From Brenneria rubrifaciens (GTDB lineage Bacteria; Pseudomonadota; Gammaproteobacteria; Enterobacterales; Enterobacteriaceae), in NCBI RefSeq assembly GCF_005484945.1, contig NZ_CP034035.1, positions 2,294,001-2,358,000 of the forward strand: a stretch of DNA of 64,000 nucleotides, in the 5' to 3' direction. Below, in pieces: positions 17,852 to 27,149 of this stretch. A program made the translations under genes and the position numbers. The notes beneath the pieces are model-generated. The model had not been told where the DNA came from and searched no databases. It worked only from the letters and a program-made list of their open reading frames with translations. Within the stretch, counting starts at the first letter, position 1; each line of letters opens with the position of its first letter.

Positions 17852-18799
17852 TTACTCCGAATCCAAACTGGCCATACTTTGCGGCTGGCGTGACGACAGC
17901 GCTTTCTGTTTTTTATAGCTCAGCGCCACGGCGGGAACCGCCGTGATTTTGCCGCTTTCCAGCCAGTTACGCAGGCGATTGGCATCGGCAAAATGGGTGT
18001 ACTTGCCAAAGGCATCCAGCACAACCAATGCCACCGGGCGCTGATTGATAACGGTACGCATCACCAGGCAGTGTCCGGCCTGATTAGTGAAACCGGTTTT
18101 GGTTAATTCAATATCCCAGTCAGGCTTATAAACCAGATGATTGGTATTTCTGAACGGTAAACTGTACGCGGGGTGCGAAAAGGTCGCCGTTTTCTCACGC
18201 ATGGTGCTGAGCTGGCTGAGTAACGGATACTGCTTGCTGGCTATCAGCAGTTTGGTGAGATCGCGGGCGGTAGATACATTGTTGATCGACAGTCCGGTCG
18301 GTTCGACGTAACGCGTGTGCAGCATCCCCAGCGATCGGGCTTTGGCATTCATCGCATTGATAAAAGCCTGATAGCCGCCGGGATAATGATGCGCGAGGCT
18401 GGCGGCCGAACGGTTTTCCGAGGACATCAGCGCCAGCAGCAACATATCACGGCGGCTGATTTCACTGTTTAAGCGCACGCGCGAATAAACGCCCTGCATT
18501 TCTTTGGTGTGGCGGATATCAATGGTAATCGCCTCATCCAATGGCTGGTTCGCATCCAGCACGACCATTGCCGTCATCAGTTTGGTCACCGAGGCGATCG
18601 GCACCACCACGTCTGGATTGGTTGAATACAAGATGCGGTTATCACGCAGATCCACCACCATCGCACTACCGGACGCAATTTCCTGATGAGCGATCGCCGC
18701 GGATGGGGCGGAGTCTTTCACGATGACAGAAGATGCGGCCAGCGCATGCGTTGACAGCAACAGCAGGCCCAGTAAAGGAAGAGTCAATTTTTTGTTCAT
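17852..18799 (-). CDS. pbpG: D-alanyl-D-alanine endopeptidase PbpG (PBP7)
   Basis: The 315-residue precursor has a signal peptide of about 22 residues ending ALAAS. It is a low-molecular-weight penicillin-binding protein with SxxK at Ser70-Val-Thr-Lys73, SEN at 127-129 and KTG in LTKTGFTN near 235. E. coli PBP7 cuts D-Ala-mDAP cross-links in periplasmic peptidoglycan. Length and sequence match. ATG at 18799. It is a monocistronic gene convergent with the GST gene. Confidence 0.95.
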   Translation of the reverse strand: MNKKLTLPLLGLLLLSTHALAASSVIVKDSAPSAAIAHQEIASGSAMVVDLRDNRILYSTNPDVVVPIASVTKLMTAMVVLDANQPLDEAITIDIRHTKEMQGVYSRVRLNSEISRRDMLLLALMSSENRSAASLAHHYPGGYQAFINAMNAKARSLGMLHTRYVEPTGLSINNVSTARDLTKLLIASKQYPLLSQLSTMREKTATFSHPAYSLPFRNTNHLVYKPDWDIELTKTGFTNQAGHCLVMRTVINQRPVALVVLDAFGKYTHFADANRLRNWLESGKITAVPAVALSYKKQKALSSRQPQSMASLDSE

Positions 18800-19502
18800 T
18801 ATTCAATAAATCAAATGGTAGTCTGTTAAATAAAAGGAGCGCGTGCGCCGCATTATAATTGACCGATCCCTGCTGCGCACCCTTCCGGCAAAATAGCTTT
18901 GTGACAAAGTTTAATGAGTCTTACCGTATTTTCCTGCTAAATAAAACGACGCATACGCTCAACGGCCGCCAACACTTCACCTTGTCATTCCGGTCGTTGG
19001 TCATGCAGATGTTGGCGTCATGACCCGGCACGAACGTGGTTTTCTGGTCGTGATCAAAATATCATTAGTCCCGTTCATTACCGAAATACCGTATTTCCCC
19101 GCCACGAGGATGTCCCAACTCAGGCTGAGACAGCGGCCGGTAAACTTGGCGCAGCAACCACGTTCAGGTGGTGCGTGCGCTGCGCTACCGTTTGCTGGAT
19201 AGCTGACGATGGCGGGATGAAGCTCTCTTTTTTACTGGCTGTGCCCTCCATTCACCCGTTTACCCTGACAGCACCAACAGCGACGGGGTAAACCAGCTCT
19301 CTGGATAGGTTAAAAAGTCCAGGGTGGCCGTTTTTTATTCCTTATAAAATCAAGCAGCCCACGCGGTTTCCACACAGCGTGATTGTGATGCAGTTTAGCA
19401 AAAAGAACAGAGCAACTTTGCGGAACGCTGCATATACTTAATTTATGATTAAGTATATTGAAAATGTGATGGTCTATGAGTTTGGGCGTTTGTGGACGAA
19501 GA
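18800..19502. other. Long non-coding stretch between pbpG and the barrel gene
   Basis: About 700 bases without a convincing gene. The part near 18960-19310 has higher GC and short open stretches in several frames that all end in stops, such as a minus-strand run reading GHDANICMTNDRNDKVKCW. It may be the remains of a lost gene, but nothing is recognisable. The last 100 bases before 19503 are AT-rich and likely hold the barrel promoter. Confidence 0.4.
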
Positions 19503-20411
19503 ATGGCGAGAAAATTACTTATTTTCAGTATGTTGGTTTTGTTATCCGCGCCTGCTGTTGCTGCTGAAAATAATGATGATGACGATGACGACATGAGAAG
19601 TTCTTATGCCAAACTTCTTGATTTATCCTCCGTTGATGACGTAAGTAGCTCTAAATTACGTGTGGATGATGGATTTAACTATTCGAAAATCGCGATCCCA
19701 TACACTACCGACTATTATCCACTCGCTACGGATAGCTCTGTGGCCTGGTTTATAAAAGCCGGTTTTTTGGAGGTGAAAGGCGATGCCATCCCTGTAGATG
19801 AAAGTCTGTTCACACCTCGCTGGCGCGCGTTTTCCATTGTTTCCGGGCCATCATTCAAATACCGGATTCAAGAACGGTTTAATTTGGTTGGCAAGCTTGG
19901 CGTCGGCTATTCACGGTTAATTGATAATTCGCTGTATTCAGGCGACAACGAGATCCATAACGCGTTAAAAGAGGCAAAATTATTAGATTGGGAAATCGAC
20001 GCGTACACTGTTTCTCCATCAATTGGCATTGAATATAAAAATATACTCAATTCAGGCAATGTGTTCGACCTAATGACCAATCTCTCATTCACGCATGTTT
20101 CAAGCTTTAATAATCACAACAACGGTCTTAAAATTTCTGATAATTCCGGCAGCTACTCTATCAAAACAGACTATACCTTTACTGATCTCTTTCATACGTT
20201 CAACCGGCGCATCAATTTTGTAGTGTCGAATAAGTTTGGCGGATTTAATGGTTCAGACTATCGCGATCTCGGATTTGGATTTGTCAATGAAACGCAAATG
20301 GCGATCGAGATCCCCACCGATCCGTTTTTGAAAGGAAATAAAATCCGCATGGGCATAGGTTATTTATTCAATGATTATGCGCAGGGTGTCTCTTTGGTTT
20401 TCAGCCTTTAA
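19503..20411 (+). CDS. Solitary autotransporter-like outer-membrane beta-barrel protein
   Basis: The product has 302 residues. The start MARKLLIFSM leads a signal peptide ending VAA. A run of six aspartates follows (NNDDDDDDMRSS), then about 260 residues of alternating amphipathic strands with aromatic girdles, ending in VSLVFSL with a C-terminal aromatic. This resembles the family of solitary outer-membrane autotransporter-like barrels that lack a passenger. An alternative ATG at 19476 would add nine residues before the signal peptide. Composition is more AT-rich than its neighbours, suggesting transfer. Function unknown. Confidence 0.65.
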   Translation: MARKLLIFSMLVLLSAPAVAAENNDDDDDDMRSSYAKLLDLSSVDDVSSSKLRVDDGFNYSKIAIPYTTDYYPLATDSSVAWFIKAGFLEVKGDAIPVDESLFTPRWRAFSIVSGPSFKYRIQERFNLVGKLGVGYSRLIDNSLYSGDNEIHNALKEAKLLDWEIDAYTVSPSIGIEYKNILNSGNVFDLMTNLSFTHVSSFNNHNNGLKISDNSGSYSIKTDYTFTDLFHTFNRRINFVVSNKFGGFNGSDYRDLGFGFVNETQMAIEIPTDPFLKGNKIRMGIGYLFNDYAQGVSLVFSL

Positions 20412-20568
20412 TCTGCCGCTAGGGGAAATAACCTGACGGTGACCGGACACCGTATTTAACAATGCGCACAGGCAAAGTAAAATGAAGGCGTCAGGAGAAC
20501 ATGCTGCGCGTCTCCCTATAAGGCAGTCACACCCTGCGCCCATTTTTGTTGCCATCAAACATGCTACA

Positions 20569-20919
20569 TCAGTTTTTCGCTTGTTCGAGCGCCTGCTTAA
20601 TCGCATTAATCACGCCGTCGCTCGACATTGTCGCGCCCGTCACCGCGTCCACGTCATTGATATCCTGCTTTTCAATCAGTTCTGGGACAACGTTATCCAC
20701 CACCCCCATCATCAGCGCTTCGGTGTCTTCGTGTTTCACCACCTCTGCATTGACTATTTGACCGTCTTTGATACTGACGCTGACCTCAATTTCCCCCTCT
20801 TTTCCCTGCCCCTTGCCGGTATAGGTGCCATCTTTATACGGCGCGGTAGCGCTGCTGTGCGCAGACAGCGAGAATGAAAGCGTCAAAGCGGTCAGCATGG
20901 CCGGAATCAATTTCTTCAT
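20569..20919 (-). CDS. Exported FMN-binding domain protein
   Basis: The 116-residue precursor has a signal peptide of about 24 residues (ends SAHSS) followed by one FMN_bind domain. The motif DAVTGATMSS matches the target of the flavin transferase ApbE, in which the second Thr of TGAT receives FMN covalently in the periplasm. It lies downstream of a periplasmic FAD reductase gene with a 136-base gap containing a hairpin. In related reductases this domain relays electrons to the FAD domain, so it is probably the redox partner here. The ATG at 20919 is preceded by GGGAA. Confidence 0.82.
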   Translation of the reverse strand: MKKLIPAMLTALTLSFSLSAHSSATAPYKDGTYTGKGQGKEGEIEVSVSIKDGQIVNAEVVKHEDTEALMMGVVDNVVPELIEKQDINDVDAVTGATMSSDGVINAIKQALEQAKN

Positions 20920-20976
20920 AATTTTCCCATAAAAATAACGTCGCTGGCCCTGTTGGCAGCGTTGATGATGATTGAC

Positions 20977-21011
20977 GGCGCCGCCGTGATCGACTGCCGC
21001 GCGGCGGCGCC
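20977..21011. repeat. GC-rich intercistronic hairpin in the reductase pair
   Basis: GGCGCCGCCG (20977-20986) and CGGCGGCGCC (21002-21011) are exact complements around a 15-base loop. It sits between the flavoprotein and FMN-protein genes, has no T-run, and may tune their relative expression. Confidence 0.5.
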
Positions 21012-21055
21012 CTGCAACTCGAAAGCGATTAAGCATAAAGAGGGATAAGCAAGGG

Positions 21056-22465
21056 TTATTGCCCCGCTTTGATCTCTTTGACCGCCTCAGCCGCACCGAT
21101 ACGGCCATAAGTCACAATATCCGCCAGCGAGTTGCCCCCCAACCGATTGGCGCCGTGGACGCCCCCTGCCGCTTCACCCGCGGCAAACAGGTTGGGAATA
21201 ACCTTGCCGTTCACATCCAGCACCTGCGCTTTGTCGTTGATCGCAATGCCGCCCATCGTGTGATGGATACCAGGTGTGATTTCAATGGCATAGTATTTAC
21301 CACTATCCAGCGCGAGCTTCATGCTGTCGCGACCAAATTCACTGTCTTTTTTCGCCTTAACCGCGGCACTGTAGGTGTTGATGGTCTGTGTCAGTTGGTT
21401 GCCATCCACGTCAATCGCTTTGGCCAGCGCGTCGGGCGTATCACCTTCCGCAACCAGCTTTTGCTTAAAGTAGGATTTCGTTGCCTGATTCTGATTCACC
21501 AGTTCATCGTTGAAAACCAGATAAGCATGTGCGCCCGGCTGTTTTAGAATACTTTGCGACACCACATCCCTGGTCAGCAGTTCGTTGACAAAACGCTTGC
21601 CGTTTTCATTGATCATGATCGCGCCATCACCGCGCACCGCTTCCGTAATCAGAATGCCTTTACCCGGTACGGTTGACGGGTGAATCTGAATGTACTCCAT
21701 ATCTACCAGTTTGGCTTTCAGCTTCGTCGCCATTTTGATGCCCTCGCCCAACGAGCCGGGCGCGTTGGTGGTTTTGAAGCCGACCAGTTTGGGATCATAC
21801 TGTTTGATCATGTCGAAATTGGCCCCAAAGCCGCCGCTGGTGATCATCACCTTTTTGGCGTCGATGGTGAATGCCTTACCGTCTTTCCCTTTGGCTATTA
21901 CCCCTGTCACTTGCCCTTTGTCATTTTGAAGGATATCGGTTGCCGACGTATTGGTTCGCAGATCGATATCCAGCGCCTTAACTTTTTTGATCAGCGCGGT
22001 GGCGATGAAGCTGCCGGCTGCCACACCGCCTGCCGGACGGTGAGTACGGTCGACGCGCGATCCGCCGGTCCGGGTCAGATCGGATAAATCCGCCCCATTT
22101 TCCTTCAGGAAAATCACGGAGTCTTTGGCGTGTTCAGTGAGCGTTTTCACCACCTCCGGGTTATTAATGTTCCGGCCGCCTTTCATGGTGTCCTCATAAA
22201 ACATTTCCGGGGAATCCGTGATACCTCGGGATTTTTGCAACTCGGTTCCCGCCGCGTTCAACCCGGCTTCCGCCCGGGCGGTATTCCCTCCGGCAAAAGG
22301 CATTTTTTCCAGCAAAATGACTTTTGCGCCTTGATTATGCGCTTCGATGGCGGCGGACATCCCCGCGCCACCCGCGCCAATAATCACTATATCCGTGGTT
22401 TCACCGTAAACAACAAAGGAAAAGGTCAATGCCAGTGCACTCAATATTAGAATGTTCTTCTTCAT
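21056..22465 (-). CDS. Periplasmic FAD-dependent fumarate reductase-like flavoprotein
   Basis: The 469-residue precursor has a signal peptide of about 21 residues, then the FAD-binding motif GAGGAGMSAAIEA. The fold matches soluble fumarate reductases/flavocytochromes c. Catalytic positions are present: Arg in TEAVRGDGA, His in IQIHPS and GIHHTMGG, and Arg in HGANRLGGNSL. No CxxCH haem motif occurs, unlike Shewanella Fcc3. The adjacent exported FMN protein probably supplies electrons. The substrate may be fumarate, urocanate, acrylate or a related enoate. Sequence alone does not decide it. Confidence 0.85.
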   Translation of the reverse strand: MKKNILILSALALTFSFVVYGETTDIVIIGAGGAGMSAAIEAHNQGAKVILLEKMPFAGGNTARAEAGLNAAGTELQKSRGITDSPEMFYEDTMKGGRNINNPEVVKTLTEHAKDSVIFLKENGADLSDLTRTGGSRVDRTHRPAGGVAAGSFIATALIKKVKALDIDLRTNTSATDILQNDKGQVTGVIAKGKDGKAFTIDAKKVMITSGGFGANFDMIKQYDPKLVGFKTTNAPGSLGEGIKMATKLKAKLVDMEYIQIHPSTVPGKGILITEAVRGDGAIMINENGKRFVNELLTRDVVSQSILKQPGAHAYLVFNDELVNQNQATKSYFKQKLVAEGDTPDALAKAIDVDGNQLTQTINTYSAAVKAKKDSEFGRDSMKLALDSGKYYAIEITPGIHHTMGGIAINDKAQVLDVNGKVIPNLFAAGEAAGGVHGANRLGGNSLADIVTYGRIGAAEAVKEIKAGQ

Positions 22466-22973
22466 ATTATATGAACCTATATTTTGTTATCTTTAATCAG
22501 GGATACAAATAATCGAAATGACCATCATCATTACCCATTTTTTACATTCAAAAGCTCGTTCATTTCAATGAAATCCCCAACGCCGAGGGTTATTAGCCGA
22601 ACCCGGTTTTATCCGGTACAAATTTAATCCAAACCGCAAAAAATTAATTTTTCCGTAACCACGAAGAAAACTATGCCGAGACAAATCCTACTCTAATTTC
22701 CCTACGAAAATTTTAACTCGATCATATAATTATAAATTTATCTTTTATCCATGTCACAAGGCGGGAAAATGGCGGCCGGTTAAAAAAGAACGGGGAAAAT
22801 TAAGACAAGAATCGGAGGAGTGTATTTCCTTAACATACATTCCTCCGTCAACTTAGGGCATCAACCCAACAGAGACTTACCCGTAGCACATCTATAATTC
22901 GCATTAATTCAACATCCAATCAACATAAAAAACACATCGCGGTCATACCAATTCATTTCGATATGACAACCAA
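22466..22973. other. Intergenic region upstream of the flavoprotein gene
   Basis: The 508-base AT-rich region has no coding sequence that I can support. It must contain the flavoprotein promoter and the 3' end of the cyaB transcript. A consensus FNR site (TTGAT-N4-ATCAA) is not visible, which is notable for a putative anaerobic reductase. Confidence 0.45.
22813..22847 (-). terminator. Hairpin downstream of cyaB
   Basis: CGGAGGAGTGTA (22813-22824) and TACATTCCTCCG (22836-22847) are complementary at 11 of 12 positions. It lies about 130 bases after the cyaB stop on the minus strand, followed there by a T-rich but interrupted tail. Probably the cyaB terminator. Confidence 0.45.
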
Positions 22974-23513
22974 TTAAAAACCCAGTAATTCCCGATAAGA
23001 GCGGTTTTCAATATTATCCATCGATAAACCAAGCCGCAATGCGCATTCGATACATTTATCCCGCAATGAAGCCAATTGCGTCTCATCATCCGTCATCACG
23101 GATATTTCGACAAAGTGACCGAGCGACTCGATAAAATCCAGGGTAATATGAAAAATATTCATAAAATAGACACTGCGCGTTTTATTGATTTGGTAAAGCG
23201 GTTTATACCCCAACGTATTCAGCATGCTATCCGCCTTCTCGAACAACTCGACATTGACGGCTTCACAGCGCCCCGCCTCCGGGCCTTTGACAATCCACAG
23301 CTTGATGCCTGACGGCTCCATGCCCCGCAGCAACATGCTGATGTTTTGCTGTTGTAAACGACATTGATCGTCATCGTAGTAAACATCATGCTCTTTATTT
23401 TCAAAAACGAATGCTTCAGGATGAAGGCTAAAAAGCGTTTCGCGGAAAACCACAATATCCTGGATACGGAATTTTAGCTCAACCTCATATTTCCCGGTGA
23501 AATGTTCAACCAT
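22974..23513 (-). CDS. cyaB: Class IV adenylate cyclase (CYTH domain)
   Basis: The product has 179 residues. The N-terminal ExExK signature reads EVELKF near residues 10-15, followed by the basic and acidic strands that line the CYTH tunnel (SMLLRGM, KLWIVKGP, TLDFIESLGHFVEI). The sequence is closely similar, including its ends (EHFTGKYEVELKF and SYRELLGF), to the structurally studied Yersinia pestis class IV adenylyl cyclase, which makes cAMP from ATP. ATG at 23513. It stands alone. Its cellular role is unclear because enterobacteria also use the class I enzyme CyaA. Confidence 0.88.
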   Translation of the reverse strand: MVEHFTGKYEVELKFRIQDIVVFRETLFSLHPEAFVFENKEHDVYYDDDQCRLQQQNISMLLRGMEPSGIKLWIVKGPEAGRCEAVNVELFEKADSMLNTLGYKPLYQINKTRSVYFMNIFHITLDFIESLGHFVEISVMTDDETQLASLRDKCIECALRLGLSMDNIENRSYRELLGF

Positions 23514-23818
23514 GTGCTTTCTCCTTACTTGACTGCCTGACAGTTCCCTTGAACGCCCACGCCTGATAACAACGCTTTATCAAGTCATTAAACGAGGGCG
23601 CTCTCCAAATTCACTACCCGATCTCATCCTCCCGGACAGAAAAACCGCCGAGACTTTTTATAGGTCATCGGCGGTTAATAGTAGCTAAGACGAGGGAAAT
23701 CGCTAGTTCTTCACGGCGGCGGCGAACAAAGCGTTATCGCCTATCGGGAGAGCAAGCAGTTTAATGATGACCGCATCGGGCGATATCCCCAGGGAACCCA
23801 CTCGGTAGCCAATGCGGG
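23514..23818. other. Region between cyaB and dusC
   Basis: The 305-base region contains a dusC terminator (23641-23676). Between it and dusC, a minus-strand frame reading RIGYRVGSLGISPDAVI and ending AAAVKN stays open for about 38 codons after the dusC stop. It has no ATG or ribosome site, so I do not call a gene. Confidence 0.35.
23641..23676 (-). terminator. dusC terminator
   Basis: AACCGCCGA (23643-23651) and TCGGCGGTT (23668-23676) form a 9-base stem. On the minus strand it is followed by TTTTTCTG. It lies 140 bases after the dusC stop. Confidence 0.7.
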
Positions 23819-24757
23819 CTAATGCACCACGGCGTCGATCGCCCGCGCGATATCGGCAGAGGTTTTCATCGCCCGAATATCACTGAACAGCGCGCCGGCC
23901 TCGGCATATTCTTTACGCAGATAGCCCAGCCACTGTTTGATACGCGCCACGTGGTACATTCCGGTATCGCCCTGCTTTTCCAGACGGACATATTTTCGCA
24001 GCAGTTCCATGATCGCCGGCCACGCCATGCGCGGTTCGTTGTACTTAATCACCCGGCTCAGGTTCGGCACGTTTAGCGCCCCCCGGCCAAGCATCACCGC
24101 ATCACAGCCGGTTACCGCCAGGCAATCCTGCGCGCTTTGCCAGTCCCAAATCTCCCCGTTGGCAATCACCGGAATGGTCAGGCGTTTGCGGATTTCACCA
24201 ATCGCCTCCCAGTCAATGCATTCAGCCTTATAGCCATCTTCTTTGGTACGCCCATGCACCGCCAACTCGCTCGCCCCAGCCTGCTGCACCGCATCCGCGA
24301 TCTCAAACCGGCGTTCGCTGGAATCCCAGCCCAAGCGCACTTTCACCGTTACCGGCAGATGGGCGGGCACCGCTTCCCGCATGGCTTTTGCGCCCTGATA
24401 AATTAGCTCGGGATCTTTGAGCAGCGTCGCCCCGCCTCCGCTGCCGTTCACCAGTTTTGAAGGACAGCCACAGTTCAGGTCGACGCCGTAGGAACCCAGA
24501 TCCACGGCACGCGCCGCATTCTCCGCCAGCCACGCCGGATACTGTCCCAGCAGTTGGACACGCACCCGCGTCCCCGATGGGGTACGGCTGGCATGCCGCA
24601 GTTCAGGGCAAAGGCGATAGAACGATTTAACCGGCAGGCGCTGATCCACCACCCGCAAGAATTCGGTGATGCACAAATCATAATCATTAACTTCGGTCAG
24701 CAATTCCCGCACTAACGCGTCGAGAACACCTTCCATCGGGGCAAGCAGAACACGCAT
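23819..24757 (-). CDS. dusC: tRNA-dihydrouridine(16) synthase DusC
   Basis: The product is a 312-residue FMN-dependent TIM-barrel enzyme that reduces U16 of tRNA to dihydrouridine. The family signature [10 protein letters not shown] with the catalytic Cys lies near residue 98, and LLAPMEGV at the N-terminus contacts FMN. It is nearly colinear with E. coli DusC. The ATG at 24757 ([10 protein letters not shown]) is chosen over an upstream TTG at 24775. It is divergent from queH, another tRNA-modification gene. Confidence 0.96.
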   Translation of the reverse strand: MRVLLAPMEGVLDALVRELLTEVNDYDLCITEFLRVVDQRLPVKSFYRLCPELRHASRTPSGTRVRVQLLGQYPAWLAENAARAVDLGSYGVDLNCGCPSKLVNGSGGGATLLKDPELIYQGAKAMREAVPAHLPVTVKVRLGWDSSERRFEIADAVQQAGASELAVHGRTKEDGYKAECIDWEAIGEIRKRLTIPVIANGEIWDWQSAQDCLAVTGCDAVMLGRGALNVPNLSRVIKYNEPRMAWPAIMELLRKYVRLEKQGDTGMYHVARIKQWLGYLRKEYAEAGALFSDIRAMKTSADIARAIDAVVH

Positions 24758-24973
24758 AACACTACTCAGCGACAAACACCATGGATAAAATCAACGCTAT
24801 ATAAAATACAGGCGGTCAATAAAAGCAGGCAATAGTACTGTTCAACGCAAGGATAGCGCAACGAGAAACATAACGCGTATGAATGTTAACCAGGTTGCCA
24901 CAGCGTGGCATATCGTCAATAATTCGTAACTGATTTGTTACCCCCCCCTATTTTTGGCGAAATACACAACATT

Positions 24974-25645
24974 ATGTCGAATATCAAAACCGCAGATTTT
25001 CACCGCCCCCGGCTTTCACTCCCTGACAACGCAGATAAACTGCTATTGCACTCCTGCTGCGCCCCCTGTTCAGGTGAAGTCATGGAAGCCATTACCGCAT
25101 CCGGCATTGATTACACCATTTTCTTTTATAATCCGAACATTCATCCACAGCGCGAATACCTGATTCGTAAAGAAGAAAACATTCGCTTCGCCGAAAAAAA
25201 CAACGTGCCGTTCATCGACGCCGATTACGATACGGACAATTGGTTTGAAAGGGCGAAAGGCATGGAGTGGGAACCGGAACGCGGTATTCGCTGCACCATG
25301 TGTTTCGAGATGCGATTTGAACGCACAGCGTTGTACGCCGCGGAAAACGGCTTCAGCGTCATATCCAGTTCGCTGGGCATTTCACGCTGGAAAAACATGC
25401 AGCAGATTAACGACTGCGGGCACAACGCGGCAAAAAAATATCCGGGCGTCGCCTACTGGGATTATAACTGGCGCAAAGGGGGGGGATCGGCGCGGATGAT
25501 AGAAATCAGCAAGCGTGAACATTTCTATCAGCAAGAGTATTGCGGCTGTATCTATTCACTGCGCGACAGCAATAAACACCGAAAATCTCAAGGGCGGGAT
25601 ATTATCCGCATCGGCAAACTGTATTACGGCGATGAGGCCAAATAA
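24974..25645 (+). CDS. queH: Epoxyqueuosine reductase QueH
   Basis: The product has 223 residues of the former DUF208 family. QueH performs the last step of queuosine synthesis, reducing epoxyqueuosine in tRNA, as a non-orthologous replacement of QueG. The expected cysteines are present: Cys28, Cys29 and Cys32 (SCCAPC), Cys107 and Cys110 (CTMC) and a C-terminal YCGC, which hold an Fe-S cluster and a metal. The ATG at 24974 lacks a strong ribosome site. A TTG at 24935 is in frame but less likely. Confidence 0.92.
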   Translation: MSNIKTADFHRPRLSLPDNADKLLLHSCCAPCSGEVMEAITASGIDYTIFFYNPNIHPQREYLIRKEENIRFAEKNNVPFIDADYDTDNWFERAKGMEWEPERGIRCTMCFEMRFERTALYAAENGFSVISSSLGISRWKNMQQINDCGHNAAKKYPGVAYWDYNWRKGGGSARMIEISKREHFYQQEYCGCIYSLRDSNKHRKSQGRDIIRIGKLYYGDEAK

Positions 25646-25698
25646 GCTGACAGTCCGCTGGGTAAGATATTACCCTGCCAATGTATTGGGTAGTGTTG

Positions 25699-26031
25699 TT
25701 AGGTCAAATCGACGGTTGGCGCAGCCGGGCCATTCTTTTTCACCGACTCAATGCCATTATCGCGCGACCGAGCGGAACGATAGGTTTCGCTATGACCAAT
25801 CACCTGATGATTGGCCGCTTTCAGTGTGAAGTAGAACAAACCGTCTTTTGCGGTTAAACGCGTATACCGGCTATCGTGCGGTGAATTTTCTTTTACCGAC
25901 GCAACCCCGTTTTTCGCACTACTTTTGCTGGTATAGCCTTCACTAACAAGAATAGGTTCACCATTTCCCGCCTTAAGGCGGAAATAAAATTCGCCGTTTT
26001 TCCCATTGAAGATTTCGTACTTTCCACTCAT
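25699..26031 (-). CDS. yegP: YegP family protein (DUF1508)
   Basis: The 110-residue protein is made of two tandem DUF1508 repeats (FYFRLKAGNGEPIL... and FYFTLKAANHQVIG...), the same length as E. coli YegP. Each repeat is a short beta-beta-beta-alpha unit. The function is unknown. ATG at 26031. Convergent with queH across a 53-base gap. Confidence 0.9.
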   Translation of the reverse strand: MSGKYEIFNGKNGEFYFRLKAGNGEPILVSEGYTSKSSAKNGVASVKENSPHDSRYTRLTAKDGLFYFTLKAANHQVIGHSETYRSARSRDNGIESVKKNGPAAPTVDLT

Positions 26032-26160
26032 TTTTCACCCCCAACGATCATAAAAATCATTAATTTTCCAGGCATCACCTGAAGGCAGGTTCAAATAAGT
26101 GTTGGTAGAGGATAACAATCTGTCAACCCGGAAAGTCAATCGCTTGCCGCCGGCGCACTC

Positions 26161-27036
26161 TCAACGCGAAGCCGTCTTTCGCAATGTGGATGGCGTGATG
26201 CCGCGCTCGCTTTTGAACCGATGGCTGAGGTGGCTGGCGGAGCTGAATCCACAGGCCAGCGCAATCGCGGTGATCGACAGGGTGCAGTGGCGCAGCATGT
26301 CTTCGGCGCGCGCCAGCCGCCGTTTCAGCACATACTGGTGCGGCGCCATACCCTCGCTTTGCCGGAACATGCGGGCAAAGTGAAACTCGCTCAAACCGGC
26401 TTCCATCGCCAGATCCGCCAGCGTCAGCGCTTCGCCGATGCGACTTTCGATCATCTCTTTTACTCTTCGCCGCACCGCCGGGGCCAGACCGCCGCGCACG
26501 TCCGGCAGCGACCATTGCAGTTGGGTGTACTCGCGCAGGGTGTGGATCATCAGCAGCGTCGCCGCGCTGGACAGCACCAGTTGGTTAGCCGGATCGGACC
26601 AGCGATTGTTCAGTAAAAACTGCCGGTAAAGGGTGGTGATTTGCGCATCGTCGCAGAAAATCCGCTCTTCGGTACGAATCGATGCGGGACTGCGATCCCA
26701 GGTTTGTTCAGCCAGACGACGCAGGTGGTTATCATCACAGTAGAGGTGCACAAAAGAGAGATCGCCGCGAATATCCCAGGTTGATACGCTCTCTTTCGGC
26801 ATCAGGCAGAAACGATCCGGTCCGCCGCCGTTGCGCCAACCATCCGGCGTTTTATGGTAGCTCTCATAGCCGTCGGCAATATACAGGCTAAGGGTATGGT
26901 GATCGCTATTTTCCACAGTCACACGGTCGTGGCGATTGAACCATGAAGCCAACCGCACGCCAGACGCCAGTTCAACGGTATCACGCAATTGAGCTTTATG
27001 ATGTTGCAGTGTATCGAACACTTTATACCGGTGCAT
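26161..27036 (-). CDS. AraC/XylS family transcriptional regulator
   Basis: The product has 291 residues. Residues 1-180 form a variable, probably cupin-like effector domain. Residues 190-290 carry the two helix-turn-helix motifs of AraC regulators (LTLADLAMEAGLSEFHFARM and ITAIALACGFSSASHLSHRF). The gene is divergent from an EamA-type exporter 113 bases away, so it most likely controls that transporter and itself. The ligand is unknown. ATG at 27036. Confidence 0.87.
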   Translation of the reverse strand: MHRYKVFDTLQHHKAQLRDTVELASGVRLASWFNRHDRVTVENSDHHTLSLYIADGYESYHKTPDGWRNGGGPDRFCLMPKESVSTWDIRGDLSFVHLYCDDNHLRRLAEQTWDRSPASIRTEERIFCDDAQITTLYRQFLLNNRWSDPANQLVLSSAATLLMIHTLREYTQLQWSLPDVRGGLAPAVRRRVKEMIESRIGEALTLADLAMEAGLSEFHFARMFRQSEGMAPHQYVLKRRLARAEDMLRHCTLSITAIALACGFSSASHLSHRFKSERGITPSTLRKTASR

Positions 27037-27149
27037 TAACGTCTCCTTCCAATAAACCGCAAGATTATGCTATTGAGCGCAACTCGCTGAAAGCCAACAT
27101 CGGGGCAAAAATATCATACTGCCGGACAGGATAATCACGAGAGTCTGCT

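Noticed and set aside
18960..19310. Possible pseudogene between pbpG and the barrel gene
   Set aside because: Short open stretches are interrupted by stops in every frame and none matches a family I know.
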